A stretch of DNA of 64,000 bases from Methylobacterium fujisawaense. GTDB lineage: Bacteria; Pseudomonadota; Alphaproteobacteria; Rhizobiales; Beijerinckiaceae. The notes beneath the pieces were generated by a model. The model did no database searches, was not told the DNA's origin, and saw nothing but the letters and a program-made list of their open reading frames with translations. A program made the translations under genes and the position numbers. The stretch spans positions 62,001-126,000 of the forward strand of contig NZ_JACJIM010000004.1 in assembly GCF_014138435.1 (NCBI RefSeq). Reading direction: 5' to 3'. Below, piece after piece: positions 1 through 8,954 of the stretch; position 1 is the stretch's first letter, and each line of letters begins with the position of its first letter.

Positions 1-1
1 G

Positions 2-1411
2 CTCGTGAATTCCCAGGTCTCCGGCACGCCGCTGGTGGTCACCGCCGGGCAGCAGGATCTCCGCCACGCGCTGACCGACCCGCTGCTGATGGGCGACCTC
101 GTGGCCATCGCCGACCCGGTGATGAAGTGGGCCCGGGAGGTGACGAGCCCGGACCAGATCCCGATCCTGCTGCGCCGGGCCTTCCACGATGCCGCCGCCG
201 CCCCGTCCGGCCCGGTCTTCCTGTCCCTGCCCATGGACGTGATGGAGGCGATGAGCGCCGTACCGGCGGGCGAGACCTCGACCATCGACCAGCGGGCGGT
301 GGCGGGTTCCCTCGACCGGCTGGCGGACAAGCTCGCCGCCATCGCGCCCGGCCGCCTCGCCCTGATCGCCGGCGACGAGATCGACGCCTCGGACGCCTCG
401 GCCCAGATGGTCGCGCTCGCCGACCTGCTGGCGGCGCCGGTCTACGGCTCGTCCTGGCCGGCCCACATCCCCTTTCCCACCGCGCACCCGCTCTGGGCCG
501 GGAACCTGCCGACCCGGGCCGACGCCATCGCCGCCATCCTCGGGCGCTACGACGCGGTGTTCGCGCTGGGCGGCAAGTCGCTGATCACCGTGCTCTACTC
601 GGAGGTCTCGGCGGTGCCGCCGGGGGTGCAGGTCTTCCAGCTCTCGGCCGACGTGCGCGACCTCGGGCGCACCTATGCCACGAGCCTCTCGACCGTGGGC
701 GACATCCGCGCCTCGCTGGACGCCCTGCTGCCGCTGCTCCGCCCCCGCCTCGCCGACCGGGCCGAGGCCTTCGCGCAGCTGCGCGCCCAGGCGGTGACCG
801 CCCGGGCCGAGCGGCGGGCGACGCTCGCCGCCGCGGCGGATGCGGCCTTCGAGGATCCGGTGATCGCGCCCCTAGTGGCCGCCCGGGAGGTGGCCCGCGC
901 GGTCGGGGCCGAGACCACCATCGTGGACGAGGCGCCCGCGACGCTCACCCACCTGCGCACCTTCCTCGACAGCCCGTCGGCCCATCAATACGCGGCGATG
1001 CGCGGCGGCGTCCTCGGCTGGGGCATGCCGGCCGCGGTGGGGTTTTCCTTGGGGCTCGACCGGGCGCCCGTGGTCTGCGTCGTGGGTGACGGGGCCGCGA
1101 TGTACTCGCCCCAGGCCCTCTGGACCGCCGCGCACGAAAAACTTCCGGTCACCTTCGTGGTGATCAACAACGCCGAGTACAACATCCTCAAGACCTTCAT
1201 GAAGGGCCAGGCGCACTACGCCTCGGTGCGGGCCAACCGCTTCATCGCCATGGACCTCACCGACCCGCGCATCGATTTTCCGGCCCTGGCCGCCTCGATG
1301 GGGGTCCCCGCGCAGCGCGTGACCCGGGCCGCCGACATCGCCCCGGCGATCGAGGCCGGGATCCGGTCGGGAGGGACCAACCTCGTGGAGGTGGTGGTGC
1401 GGGCGACGTGA
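2..1411 (+). CDS. mdlC: Benzoylformate decarboxylase, ThDP-dependent (5' end outside window)
   Basis: This thiamine-diphosphate enzyme most likely decarboxylates benzoylformate (or a related 2-oxo acid) to the aldehyde in mandelate/aromatic degradation. The frame is already open at base 2 and the visible N-terminus (NSQVSGTPLVVTAGQQ) matches an internal family segment, so roughly 60-70 N-terminal residues, including the catalytic Glu region, lie upstream. Counting from base 5, the ThDP/Mg motif starts with GDG at residues 361-363 and ends with NN at 388-389. The central domain (about 120-260) is the usual nucleotide-fold domain without a redox role. Acetolactate synthase or phenylpyruvate decarboxylase are possible alternatives, but GTPLVVTAGQQ and the PVMKWAREV segment favour the benzoylformate decarboxylase branch. 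Substrate assignment is inference. Confidence 0.85.
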   Translation, partial: LVNSQVSGTPLVVTAGQQDLRHALTDPLLMGDLVAIADPVMKWAREVTSPDQIPILLRRAFHDAAAAPSGPVFLSLPMDVMEAMSAVPAGETSTIDQRAVAGSLDRLADKLAAIAPGRLALIAGDEIDASDASAQMVALADLLAAPVYGSSWPAHIPFPTAHPLWAGNLPTRADAIAAILGRYDAVFALGGKSLITVLYSEVSAVPPGVQVFQLSADVRDLGRTYATSLSTVGDIRASLDALLPLLRPRLADRAEAFAQLRAQAVTARAERRATLAAAADAAFEDPVIAPLVAAREVARAVGAETTIVDEAPATLTHLRTFLDSPSAHQYAAMRGGVLGWGMPAAVGFSLGLDRAPVVCVVGDGAAMYSPQALWTAAHEKLPVTFVVINNAEYNILKTFMKGQAHYASVRANRFIAMDLTDPRIDFPALAASMGVPAQRVTRAADIAPAIEAGIRSGGTNLVEVVVRAT

Positions 1412-1548
1412 GGGGCCGCCCCTCCGCCGGCCTCCGAGGGGCGCGGCCTGAGGGCCGTCGCGGCGTTCGGACACAGAGGCTGCCGAGGAACACGGACGTC
1501 CGGACCGGGCTGCCCTAGGGATCGGTTTGACCGGGCGGGATCTCAGCC

Positions 1549-1992
1549 ATGTGGTACCTCTACGGTTTCGCGCTGCTGGCCGGCGTGGCCAACGCCGTCC
1601 AGGCCGGACAGAACGGAACGCTGTCGAAGGGGCTGGCCGAATCGCTGGTCGCCGGCCTCGTGGTTGCCGCCGGGACCGCGAGTTGCATCCTCGCGGTGGG
1701 GCTCATCACCGGGAGGCTCGCCTGGCCGACGGCCGCGCAAGCCCTCGGGATGCCCTGGTGGGCGTGGTTCGGCGGGGTCCTGGGCGGAGGCATCATTCTG
1801 GCGCAGTTCGTCGTGGCCCGCCAGATCGGGGCCGCCCCGTTCCTGGGCCTCCTCGTCACGGCCGGGGTCGCCACATCGATCGTGCTGGACAATTTCGGGT
1901 GGGTCGGCTTCGAGCGCCACCCCGCCAGTCTCTGGCGCATCCTCGGCGGCGTGCTGATGATCGCCGGCGTCGCCCTCGTCGCGCTGTTCTAG
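1549..1992 (+). CDS. Small DMT-type membrane transporter, YdcZ/DUF606 family
   Basis: A 147-residue, very hydrophobic protein with about five predicted membrane segments, the usual size of one EamA-like half transporter of the YdcZ (DUF606) family. The family is thought to act as small drug/metabolite exporters of the inner membrane, often as pairs; substrates are unknown. Recognisable features are the N-terminal GFALLAGVANAVQAGQNG helix with a polar Gln-Asn pair and the C-terminal Gly-rich helix ending LVALF. It stands alone, 137 bases after the decarboxylase gene and convergent with mntH. No partner half gene is adjacent, so it may form homodimers. Confidence 0.8.
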   Translation: MWYLYGFALLAGVANAVQAGQNGTLSKGLAESLVAGLVVAAGTASCILAVGLITGRLAWPTAAQALGMPWWAWFGGVLGGGIILAQFVVARQIGAAPFLGLLVTAGVATSIVLDNFGWVGFERHPASLWRILGGVLMIAGVALVALF

Positions 1993-2003
1993 GAGCAAAA
2001 CTG

Positions 2004-2028
2004 GGCCGGCCGATCACATCGACCGGCC
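2004..2028. terminator. Hairpin between two convergent genes
   Basis: Arms GGCCGG (2004-2009) and CCGGCC (2023-2028) pair, followed inward by a one-base mismatch and a further CGAT/ATCG pairing. The hairpin lies in the 47-base gap between the convergent ends of the DMT transporter gene and mntH and could terminate both. There is no T-run. Confidence 0.45.
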
Positions 2029-2039
2029 GCCTCGTGGGC

Positions 2040-3368
2040 TTACCCTAGCCCCGGCACCGGTATCCCGAAGGCCGCCGCCAGCAGGACCATGTTGAGGGCG
2101 AGCACCACGGCCGCCCCCGCGACGGCCGCCGCCTGGGTGAGCGGCCCGTTGGCGAAGGGACCCATCACGCTCCGGCGGCGGGTGAACACCACCAGCGCCA
2201 CCATCGGCACCGGCAGGGCCAGCGACAGCACCACCTGGGACAGGACCAGCGCCCGGGTCGGATCGACGCCGATCGCCACCACCACGAAGGCGGGCAGCAT
2301 GGTCACGAGCCGGCGCACGAGGAGCGGGATGCGCCAGCCGGTGAAGCCCTGCATCACCAGCTGGCCGGCGAGCGTCCCCACCACCGAGGAGGAGATCCCG
2401 GAGGCGAGCAGCGACACCAGGAAGGCCGCCCCGGCCGCGGGGCCGAGCAGCGGCGTCAGGGTCCGGTAGGCCTCGCCGATCTCGGCGACCCCGCTGTGGC
2501 CGGCATGGAAAGCCGCCGCCGCCATGATCACCATCGCCATGTTGACGAGGCCCGCGAGCAGCAGCGCCACCACCACCTCGCGGTTGGAGTAGCGCACCAG
2601 AAGGCGCCGGTCGGCCTCGTTCCGCGGGCTGCCGCGCCCCTGGGTCAGGCCGGAATGCAGGAACAGGGCGTGCGGCATCACGGTGGCGCCGATGATCCCC
2701 ACCGCGATGGTGAGCGCCTCCGCGTCCGGGATCCGCGGGGTGACGAGGCCCTTCGCGGCCTCGCCCCAGGCCACCGGGGCGATCAGCAGCTCGATCGCGT
2801 AGCAGAGGCCGATCGTGCCGACCATCGCCCCGATGGCGATCTCCAGGGGCCGGAAGCCCTCGTGCTCCAGGAGCAGGATCGCGTAGGTGACGATCGCGGT
2901 GATCGCCATCCCGGCCATCAGCGGCATGCCGGTGAGCAGCGACAGGCCGATGGCGCCGCCGAGGAACTCCGCGAGGTCGGTGGCCATCGCGGCGACCTCG
3001 CTGATGCCCCACAGGGTGAGGCGCACCGGCCGCGACGTCGCGTCCCGGCAATGCTCGGCGAGGTTCTTGCCGGTCACGATGCCGAGCTTGGCCGACAGGG
3101 CCTGGAACAGCATCGCCGTGAAGTTGGCGAGCAGCACCACCCAGAGCAGCCCGTAGCCGTAGCGGGCGCCGGCCTGGATGTTGGTGGCGAAGTTGCCGGG
3201 GTCCATGTAGGCGATCGACGCCGTCACGGCCGGACCCGCGAACAGCAGGAACCGGCCCCGTCCACCCGCCCGCCCTTCGAGGACGTCGCGGATGGCGCTC
3301 TCCGTCCGCCGGCTCATCGCCCCGGGCGGGGCGCCCCCGGGGGCCGTCCCGGCGTTCGGCGCCACCAT
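2040..3368 (-). CDS. mntH: Nramp-family Mn2+/divalent metal:proton symporter MntH
   Basis: Inner-membrane proton-coupled importer of manganese (and to some degree iron). The 442-residue protein has the usual Nramp length and 11 membrane segments. It carries the metal-site motif DPGN in the first helix (MDPGNFATN, about residues 55-63) and MPHALFLHS in the sixth helix (about 222-230), which together coordinate the substrate. I chose the ATG at 3368 because a GGAG sequence sits nine bases upstream; a GTG two codons earlier (3374) is possible. An MntR-type operator lies just upstream and mntR is divergent, so expression should be repressed when manganese is plentiful. Downstream the gene converges on the DMT transporter gene. 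Confidence 0.95.
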   Translation of the reverse strand: MVAPNAGTAPGGAPPGAMSRRTESAIRDVLEGRAGGRGRFLLFAGPAVTASIAYMDPGNFATNIQAGARYGYGLLWVVLLANFTAMLFQALSAKLGIVTGKNLAEHCRDATSRPVRLTLWGISEVAAMATDLAEFLGGAIGLSLLTGMPLMAGMAITAIVTYAILLLEHEGFRPLEIAIGAMVGTIGLCYAIELLIAPVAWGEAAKGLVTPRIPDAEALTIAVGIIGATVMPHALFLHSGLTQGRGSPRNEADRRLLVRYSNREVVVALLLAGLVNMAMVIMAAAAFHAGHSGVAEIGEAYRTLTPLLGPAAGAAFLVSLLASGISSSVVGTLAGQLVMQGFTGWRIPLLVRRLVTMLPAFVVVAIGVDPTRALVLSQVVLSLALPVPMVALVVFTRRRSVMGPFANGPLTQAAAVAGAAVVLALNMVLLAAAFGIPVPGLG

Positions 3369-3387
3369 GCTCACCCTCTCCTCAAAG

Positions 3388-3405
3388 ATATAGCTCGGGC
3401 TATAT
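3388..3405. promoter_or_regulatory. MntR operator (inverted repeat)
   Basis: Perfect inverted repeat ATATAGC-tcgg-GCTATAT, 7-base arms and 4-base spacer, 20 bases upstream of the mntH start. The core ATAGC-N4-GCTAT is the same as in the known enterobacterial MntR box. It stands out as AT-rich in GC-rich DNA and lies in the mntH/mntR divergent intergenic region. Confidence 0.85.
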
Positions 3406-3524
3406 TCAGGGCTGCGGCCGCGGGATTCAAGGGGTTTTCCGCGCGCCGCGTGGGACTCCCCTCCGGCCGCCGGTTTTTGCTAGACAGGGGCGGGGCGGCG
3501 TGTGCGTGCCGAGAGGGAGAGCCG

Positions 3525-3986
3525 ATGCAGGAACCGTCCGAGCCGGGCTCGCCCGAGACCGCGCTGGTCGATCCCGAGCGGCACGTGGAGAGCTTCCGGC
3601 AGGCCCGCGAGGCGCGGCGGTCCGAGCTGGTCGAGGATTACGTCGAGCTGATCGACGACCTGATCGGCGACGGCGGCGAGGCGCGCCAAGTGGACATCGC
3701 GGCCCGCCTCGGCGTGGCGCAGCCCACCGTCGCCAAGATGCTCAAGCGTCTGTGCGAGGACGGGTTCGTCCAGCAGCGGCCCTATCGCGGCGTGTTCCTG
3801 ACCGAGGCCGGCCGCCGGCTCGCCGCCCAGGCGCGGGAGCGCCACCGGATCGTCGAACGCTTCCTGTGCGCGCTGGGGGTGAGCCCCGAGACCGCCCGGC
3901 GGGACGCGGAGGGGATCGAGCACCATGTCAGCGCCGAGACCCTGGCGGCGTTCCGCGCCTTCGCGGAACGTCACGGGGGGGCGTGA
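3525..3986 (+). CDS. mntR: Manganese-responsive repressor MntR (DtxR family)
   Basis: Cytoplasmic DtxR-family repressor that binds Mn2+ and represses mntH. At 153 residues it matches E. coli MntR (155) and lacks the SH3-like third domain of DtxR. The winged helix covers about residues 36-95, with recognition helix [13 protein letters not shown] at 64-76. Residues aligned to the metal ligands of Bacillus MntR are present: D38 and E41 in EDYVELID, H107, and E129, E132, H133 in the EGIEHH stretch. The ATG at 3525 follows a GGAG-type ribosome site. The gene is divergent from mntH with 156 bases between starts, sharing the operator at 3388-3405. Confidence 0.95.
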   Translation: MQEPSEPGSPETALVDPERHVESFRQAREARRSELVEDYVELIDDLIGDGGEARQVDIAARLGVAQPTVAKMLKRLCEDGFVQQRPYRGVFLTEAGRRLAAQARERHRIVERFLCALGVSPETARRDAEGIEHHVSAETLAAFRAFAERHGGA

Positions 3987-4010
3987 GGCGCCCGTCCGTC
4001 CGCCCTGCCC

Positions 4011-5195
4011 TCACACCGTCGGCGCAGGCACCTTCTGGCGCAGGCCCAGGATCACCGCCCGGAGCATCTCGGCGCCCGCCTCGCCGGCATCCGGCAGGAT
4101 GCCGGTGCGGGAGGCGTAGATCCGCTCGTGCACGAAGGCGAGCTTGGCGATCACCGTCGGCGTCAGCTTGAACGGGTAGAGCGCCGGCTGGCCCATGCTG
4201 TGGGAGAGCGAATTGATCGCGTAGGTCAGCGGCAGCCACGCCGCAATCAGCCGGTCGAGATCCTGGGTGTTGTAGGGGTCGAAGTCGATCACGGTCGGTG
4301 CCGCCTGCCCGTGGCGCAGGCGCGGGCGCACGTGCAGCTCGAAGGTCGAGGCGGTCTCCACCGTGTCGACGATGTGCAGGTAATGCGCGAAGGTCTCGGC
4401 GAAGTCCTCCCAGGGATGCGCCGTGGCGTAGGCCGACACGTAGGCCTCGTCCCAGTCGGCGGGCGCGCCCCGCGCGTAATGGTTCTGCAGCGCCTGGACG
4501 TAGTTCAGGCGCTCGTCGCCGAACAGCGCCCGGAAGGCCCCCATGGTGGGGCTGTTCATCACCAGCAGGTACCAGAAGTAATGTCCGATCTCGTGCCGGA
4601 AATGGCCGAGCAGGGTGCGGTAATGCTCGCCGAACAGGATCCGGCGGCGCTCCCGCTCGACATCGTCGGCCTCGGCGATGTTCATGGTGATCAGGCCGTT
4701 GATGTGCCCCGTCAGCACCGGCATTCCGCCGGAGAAGCTCTCGGACGGATCGGCCAGGAAGTCGAAGGCCAGCCCGTCCGTGTACTGGGCGCGGGTGGCG
4801 AGCGGCAGGTCCAGGCGCAGCAGCGAATAGAACAGCCTGCGCTTGGCGGCCTCGATCTGGCGCCAGCGGGTGAGGTTCCAGGTCTGCGACAGGTCCGGCA
4901 CCACGCGGTTGTGGCGGCAGGCGGTGCAGTAGATGTCGGGGCTGTCCTCCGGCACCAGCCAGTTGCAGGCCTCCGAAACGGCGTTGTTGCACAGGCGGTA
5001 GCGCCGTCCGGGATCCGCGTAGGCGTGGAAGACCTGCGCGCCGCCCATCAGCGGGTGCGCCGAGGCCCCCTGCGGCTCCAGGGCCGAGACCTCGTGGACC
5101 ACGCACGTATAGCCCAGCTGCCGCGCACAGCTCTCGCAGGCGGTCGCCTCGAAGGTGACCGGCTGGTCGCAGGCCTGGCACTGGAAGATCTTCAT
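4011..5195 (-). CDS. Putative zinc-binding metallopeptidase with N-terminal zinc ribbon
   Basis: A 394-residue protein of the family with an N-terminal zinc ribbon (CQAC and CESC pairs near residues 6-23, a further CTAC near 100) and a C-terminal peptidase-like domain. HEIGH at residues 201-205 is a classic zinc-metalloprotease HExxH site inside [12 protein letters not shown]. The substrate is unknown in the family. The ATG at 5195 begins MKIFQC, the conserved family start. The gene is divergent from the transglutaminase/DUF2126 gene (218 bases between starts), and members of this family commonly neighbour such transglutaminase/ATP-grasp clusters, suggesting a role in processing a shared peptide product. 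That role is inference. Confidence 0.8.
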   Translation of the reverse strand: MKIFQCQACDQPVTFEATACESCARQLGYTCVVHEVSALEPQGASAHPLMGGAQVFHAYADPGRRYRLCNNAVSEACNWLVPEDSPDIYCTACRHNRVVPDLSQTWNLTRWRQIEAAKRRLFYSLLRLDLPLATRAQYTDGLAFDFLADPSESFSGGMPVLTGHINGLITMNIAEADDVERERRRILFGEHYRTLLGHFRHEIGHYFWYLLVMNSPTMGAFRALFGDERLNYVQALQNHYARGAPADWDEAYVSAYATAHPWEDFAETFAHYLHIVDTVETASTFELHVRPRLRHGQAAPTVIDFDPYNTQDLDRLIAAWLPLTYAINSLSHSMGQPALYPFKLTPTVIAKLAFVHERIYASRTGILPDAGEAGAEMLRAVILGLRQKVPAPTV

Positions 5196-5413
5196 CGCGC
5201 GGTCCCGGGCCGGCACCCGGCCCACCTGCCGGTCAAAGCGGGGCCAGGCGGCAAAGTTCCGGCCAGAGGTTCGGAGGCCTGGGCGCCGCCGCACGGAAAT
5301 TGCTTGTGTCTCGGTTCGTGTCGCATAACCGCGCGGTGGGGGGCGATGGTCGACCCGCCGTGACGTCCGGAACCGGCGCCGAGGCCGGATTCGATCCTTC
5401 AGACGGAGCCATC

Positions 5414-8400
5414 GTGTCGATCAAAGCCGCCCTGCACCACGTCACGCATTACCGCTACGACCGGCCGATCAGCCTGGGCCCCCAGGTGATCCGCCTGCGC
5501 CCGGCCCCGCACGCGCGCACCAAGGTTCCGGCCTACGCGCTCACGGTGACGCCCGCCAACCACTTCCTGAACTGGCAGCAGGATCCGAGCGGCAACTGGC
5601 TCGCCCGCCTCGTCTTCCCGGAGAAGACCGACGAGCTGAAGATCCAGGTCGACCTCACCGCCGACCTGGCGGTGATCAACCCGTTCGACTTCTTCGTCGA
5701 GGATTACGCCCAGACCCACCCTTTCGCGTACGACCCGGACCTCGCCGAGGAGCTGGCCCCCTACCGCGCGCCGGTGGATGCGGATGGCCCCGAGATGGCG
5801 GCGCTGCTCGCCCGGCTCCCCGCGGAACCCAGCACCGTGCAGTTCCTGGTGGCGCTCAACGCCCAGATCGCCCGGGAGACCGCCTACGGCGTGCGCATGG
5901 AGCCCGGCGTCCAGACGCCCGCCGAGACCCTGCGCCTCAAGAGCGGCTCCTGCCGGGATTCGGCGTGGCTGCTCGTGCAGGTGCTGCGCCGGATCGGGTT
6001 CGCCGCCCGGTTCGTCTCCGGCTACCTGATCCAGCTCGTGCCCGACACCGTCGCGGTCGACGGCCCCACCGGCACCGCGTCGGACTTCACCGACCTGCAT
6101 GCCTGGGCCGAGGTCTACCTGCCGGGCGCCGGCTGGATCGGCATGGACGCGACCTCGGGTCTGCTCACCGGCGAGGGCCATATCCCGCTCGCGGCGACGC
6201 CGCATTACCGCTCGGCCGCGCCGATCTCGGGGGCGGTCGAACCGGCCAAGACCGAGTTCGGCTTCGCAATGAGCATCACCCGCGTCGCCGAGACGCCGCG
6301 GATCACCAAGCCGTTCTCGGACGCGGTCTGGGCGTCCATGGACGCGCTCGGCGAGCGGATCGATGCCGACCTCGCCGCGCAGGACGTGCGCCTGACCATG
6401 GGCGGCGAGCCGACCTTCGTCTCGGTGGACGATTTCGAATCGCCCGAATGGAACATCGCCGCGGTCGGCCCGACCAAGCGGGGGCTCGCCGACACGCTGA
6501 TCCGGCGCCTGCGCGACCGGTTCGGCCCGGGGGGGCTGCTGCATTACGGCCAGGGCAAGTGGTATCCCGGCGAGAGCCTGCCCCGCTGGGCCTTCGCCCT
6601 GTACTGGCGCAAGGACGGCCAGCCGATCTGGCGGAATCCGGACCTGATCGCCCCCGAGGCGGCCGCAGGCCAGGCGGGCGAAGCCACGATCGCGCAGGCC
6701 AAGGCCCTCGCCGACGCGCTGGCCCGCCGCCTCGGCCTCGCCGACTACGTCATCCCGGCCTTCGAGGACAGCGAGGTCTGGGAGAAGAAGGCCGCCGAAC
6801 TGCCGGTCAACGTCACGCCCGCCGCGGCCCGGTCCGGCTCCGTGGAGTTCGACGCCCGGATCAAGCGGGTCTACGAGCGGGGCTTGGCTGAGGCCGCGGG
6901 CTACGTCCTGCCGCTGGCGAGCCTGCCCACCGGCAGGGACGGCGATGCCGACCGGGTCTGGATCTCGGAAGCCTGGGACTTCCGGCGCGGCGCCGCCTTC
7001 CTGGTGCCGGGCGACTCGCCGGTGGGCTTCCGCCTGCCCCTGTCGTCCCTGCCCTACGTGCCGCCGGAGCACTATCCCTACTACCAGCCGCAGGACCCCC
7101 TGGAGTCGCGCCCGCCCCTCACCGACGGGCGTCCCGGCGCGACCACCGTCAACGGTTCAGGGATCACCGGCGTCGCGGTGCGCACGGCGCTCTCGATCGA
7201 GCCCCGCGACGGGGTGGTGCGGGTGTTCATGCCGCCGGTGCAGCGCGCCGACGAGTATCTCGAACTCGCCGGCCACCTGGAGGCGGCCGCCGCCGAGCTG
7301 AACCTGCCGATCCAGCTGGAAGGCTACGAGCCGCCCTACGACCCGCGGATCGGCGTGATCAAGGTCACCCCCGATCCGGGCGTGATCGAGGTGAACGTCC
7401 ACCCGGCCGCCTCCTGGCGGGAGGCGGTCGCCATCACCACCGACTTGTATGCCGAGGCGAGGCAAACCCGGCTCGGCGCGGAAAAATTCATGACCGACGG
7501 GCGCCACACCGGCACCGGTGGCGGCAACCACGTGGTCATGGGCGGCGTCACGCCGGACGATTCGCCGTTCCTGCGCCGGCCCGACCTGCTCAAGAGCCTC
7601 GTGCTCTACTGGCAGCGCCACCCGGCGCTCTCGTACCTGTTCTCGGGCCTCTACATCGGCCCGACGAGCCAGGCCCCCCGCATGGACGAGGCGCGCCACG
7701 ACGGGCTCTACGAACTGGAGATCGCGCTCGCCCAGATCCCCGCCCCCGACGCGCCCAACATCCCGCGCTGGCTCGTCGACCGGGTGTTCCGCAACATCCT
7801 CGTGGACGTCACCGGCAACACCCACCGGGCCGAGATCTGCATCGACAAGCTCTACTCGCCGGACGGGCCCACCGGGCGCCTCGGCCTGCTGGAGTTCCGG
7901 GCCTTCGAGATGCCGCCGGACGCCCGGATGAGCCTCGCGCAGCAGCTGCTCCTGCGCGCCCTCGTGGCGTGGCTGTGGCGGGAGCCGCAGACCGGCGGCT
8001 GTGTCCGCTGGGGCACGAACCTCCACGATCGGTTCATGCTGCCGCATTTCCTCTGGTCCGACTTCCTCTCGGTGCTGGAGGATCTCCGGGCGGCGGGGTA
8101 CGCTTTCGATCCGGTCGCCTTCGAGGCGCAGGCCCTGTTCCGGTTCCCGGTCTTCGGCACGGTCGAGCAGGGCGGGGTCCGGATGGAGCTGCGCCAGGCG
8201 CTGGAGCCCTGGCACGTGATGGGCGAGGAAGGGACCAGCGGGGGCACCGTGCGCTTCGTCGACAGCTCGGTCGAGCGGCTGCAGGTCAAGGTCGAGGGCT
8301 TCGTGCCCGAGCGGCACGTCATCGCCTGCAACGGCCGCCGGCTGCCCATGACCGGCACCGGCCGCGGCGGCGAGGCCGTGGCGGGCCTGCGCTTCAAGGC

Positions 8401-8692
8401 GTGGCAGCCGGCCTCCTCGCTGCATCCGACGATCCCGGCCCACTCGCCGCTCACCTTCGACATCCTCGATGCCTGGAACGGGCGCTCGCTCGGCGGCTGC
8501 CGCTACCACGTCGCCCATCCGGGCGGCCGCAACTACGAGACCCATCCGGTGAACGCCTACGAGGCGGAGGGGCGCCGCCTCGCCCGGTTCCAGCCGCACG
8601 GCCATACCCCCGGCCGGATCGACATGCCCCGGCCGGAATCGAGCGCCGAGTTCCCCCTCACCCTCGACCTGCGGATGCCGGCCCCGCAATGA
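5414..8692 (+). CDS. Transglutaminase-like protein fused to DUF2126
   Basis: A 1092-residue cytoplasmic protein with three parts: an N-terminal transglutaminase-associated beta domain (about 1-85, beginning [19 protein letters not shown]), a transglutaminase core (about 150-260) with a complete Cys180-His229-Asp245 triad ([23 protein letters not shown]), and a DUF2126 region from about 320 to the end. DUF2126 has conserved stretches such as [11 protein letters not shown] and a [12 protein letters not shown] glycine loop. No signal peptide is seen. I chose GTG 5414 because GGAG lies just upstream and the family starts there. The gene begins a unit continued by the ATP-grasp/alpha-E gene (262-base gap containing palindromic repeats) and a second transglutaminase. 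The biochemical function is unknown; a peptide-ligation or peptide-modification role is predicted for such clusters. Confidence 0.9.
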   Translation: MSIKAALHHVTHYRYDRPISLGPQVIRLRPAPHARTKVPAYALTVTPANHFLNWQQDPSGNWLARLVFPEKTDELKIQVDLTADLAVINPFDFFVEDYAQTHPFAYDPDLAEELAPYRAPVDADGPEMAALLARLPAEPSTVQFLVALNAQIARETAYGVRMEPGVQTPAETLRLKSGSCRDSAWLLVQVLRRIGFAARFVSGYLIQLVPDTVAVDGPTGTASDFTDLHAWAEVYLPGAGWIGMDATSGLLTGEGHIPLAATPHYRSAAPISGAVEPAKTEFGFAMSITRVAETPRITKPFSDAVWASMDALGERIDADLAAQDVRLTMGGEPTFVSVDDFESPEWNIAAVGPTKRGLADTLIRRLRDRFGPGGLLHYGQGKWYPGESLPRWAFALYWRKDGQPIWRNPDLIAPEAAAGQAGEATIAQAKALADALARRLGLADYVIPAFEDSEVWEKKAAELPVNVTPAAARSGSVEFDARIKRVYERGLAEAAGYVLPLASLPTGRDGDADRVWISEAWDFRRGAAFLVPGDSPVGFRLPLSSLPYVPPEHYPYYQPQDPLESRPPLTDGRPGATTVNGSGITGVAVRTALSIEPRDGVVRVFMPPVQRADEYLELAGHLEAAAAELNLPIQLEGYEPPYDPRIGVIKVTPDPGVIEVNVHPAASWREAVAITTDLYAEARQTRLGAEKFMTDGRHTGTGGGNHVVMGGVTPDDSPFLRRPDLLKSLVLYWQRHPALSYLFSGLYIGPTSQAPRMDEARHDGLYELEIALAQIPAPDAPNIPRWLVDRVFRNILVDVTGNTHRAEICIDKLYSPDGPTGRLGLLEFRAFEMPPDARMSLAQQLLLRALVAWLWREPQTGGCVRWGTNLHDRFMLPHFLWSDFLSVLEDLRAAGYAFDPVAFEAQALFRFPVFGTVEQGGVRMELRQALEPWHVMGEEGTSGGTVRFVDSSVERLQVKVEGFVPERHVIACNGRRLPMTGTGRGGEAVAGLRFKAWQPASSLHPTIPAHSPLTFDILDAWNGRSLGGCRYHVAHPGGRNYETHPVNAYEAEGRRLARFQPHGHTPGRIDMPRPESSAEFPLTLDLRMPAPQ

Positions 8693-8750
8693 TCCGCGAT
8701 GTCCACACATCTGGGTCGGACACGGACGCGGACGACAGAGCGCGACGCGC

Positions 8751-8881
8751 CCCCTCTCCCGTGCGGGAGAGGGTTGGGGTGAGGGACGAGAGGCTTCAGG
8801 GTCGGCGCGCCGGCAGGACGCGCCCCTTTCGGGCAGACCCGACCCCTCACCCTGTCCCTCTCCCGCACGGGAGAGGGGACC
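8751..8881. repeat. Inverted doublet of a dispersed palindromic (REP-like) element
   Basis: Two copies of a palindromic unit in opposite orientation. Copy one (8751-8785) begins with CCCTCTCCCGTGCGGGAGAG and continues GGTTGGGGTGAGGG; copy two (8843-8881) is its near reverse complement. Each contains its own hairpin (CTCTCCCG/CGGGAGAG). A very similar doublet occurs at 39179-39277 and a solitary relative at 31067-31108, all between genes. The doublet fills the gap between the DUF2126 and ATP-grasp genes. Confidence 0.85.
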
Positions 8882-8954
8882 CGCGCTCCCTTCTGCGGCC
8901 GCGTCGCCGTCCACGCTGTGTGGATGCGCAAGCCGCAGTGACCGGGGGTCCGTG

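Noticed and set aside
2496..3524. An extended open frame reaching into mntR from the mntH region
   Set aside because: The upstream part is antisense to mntH and not protein-like; the MntR family start is at 3525 with a ribosome site.
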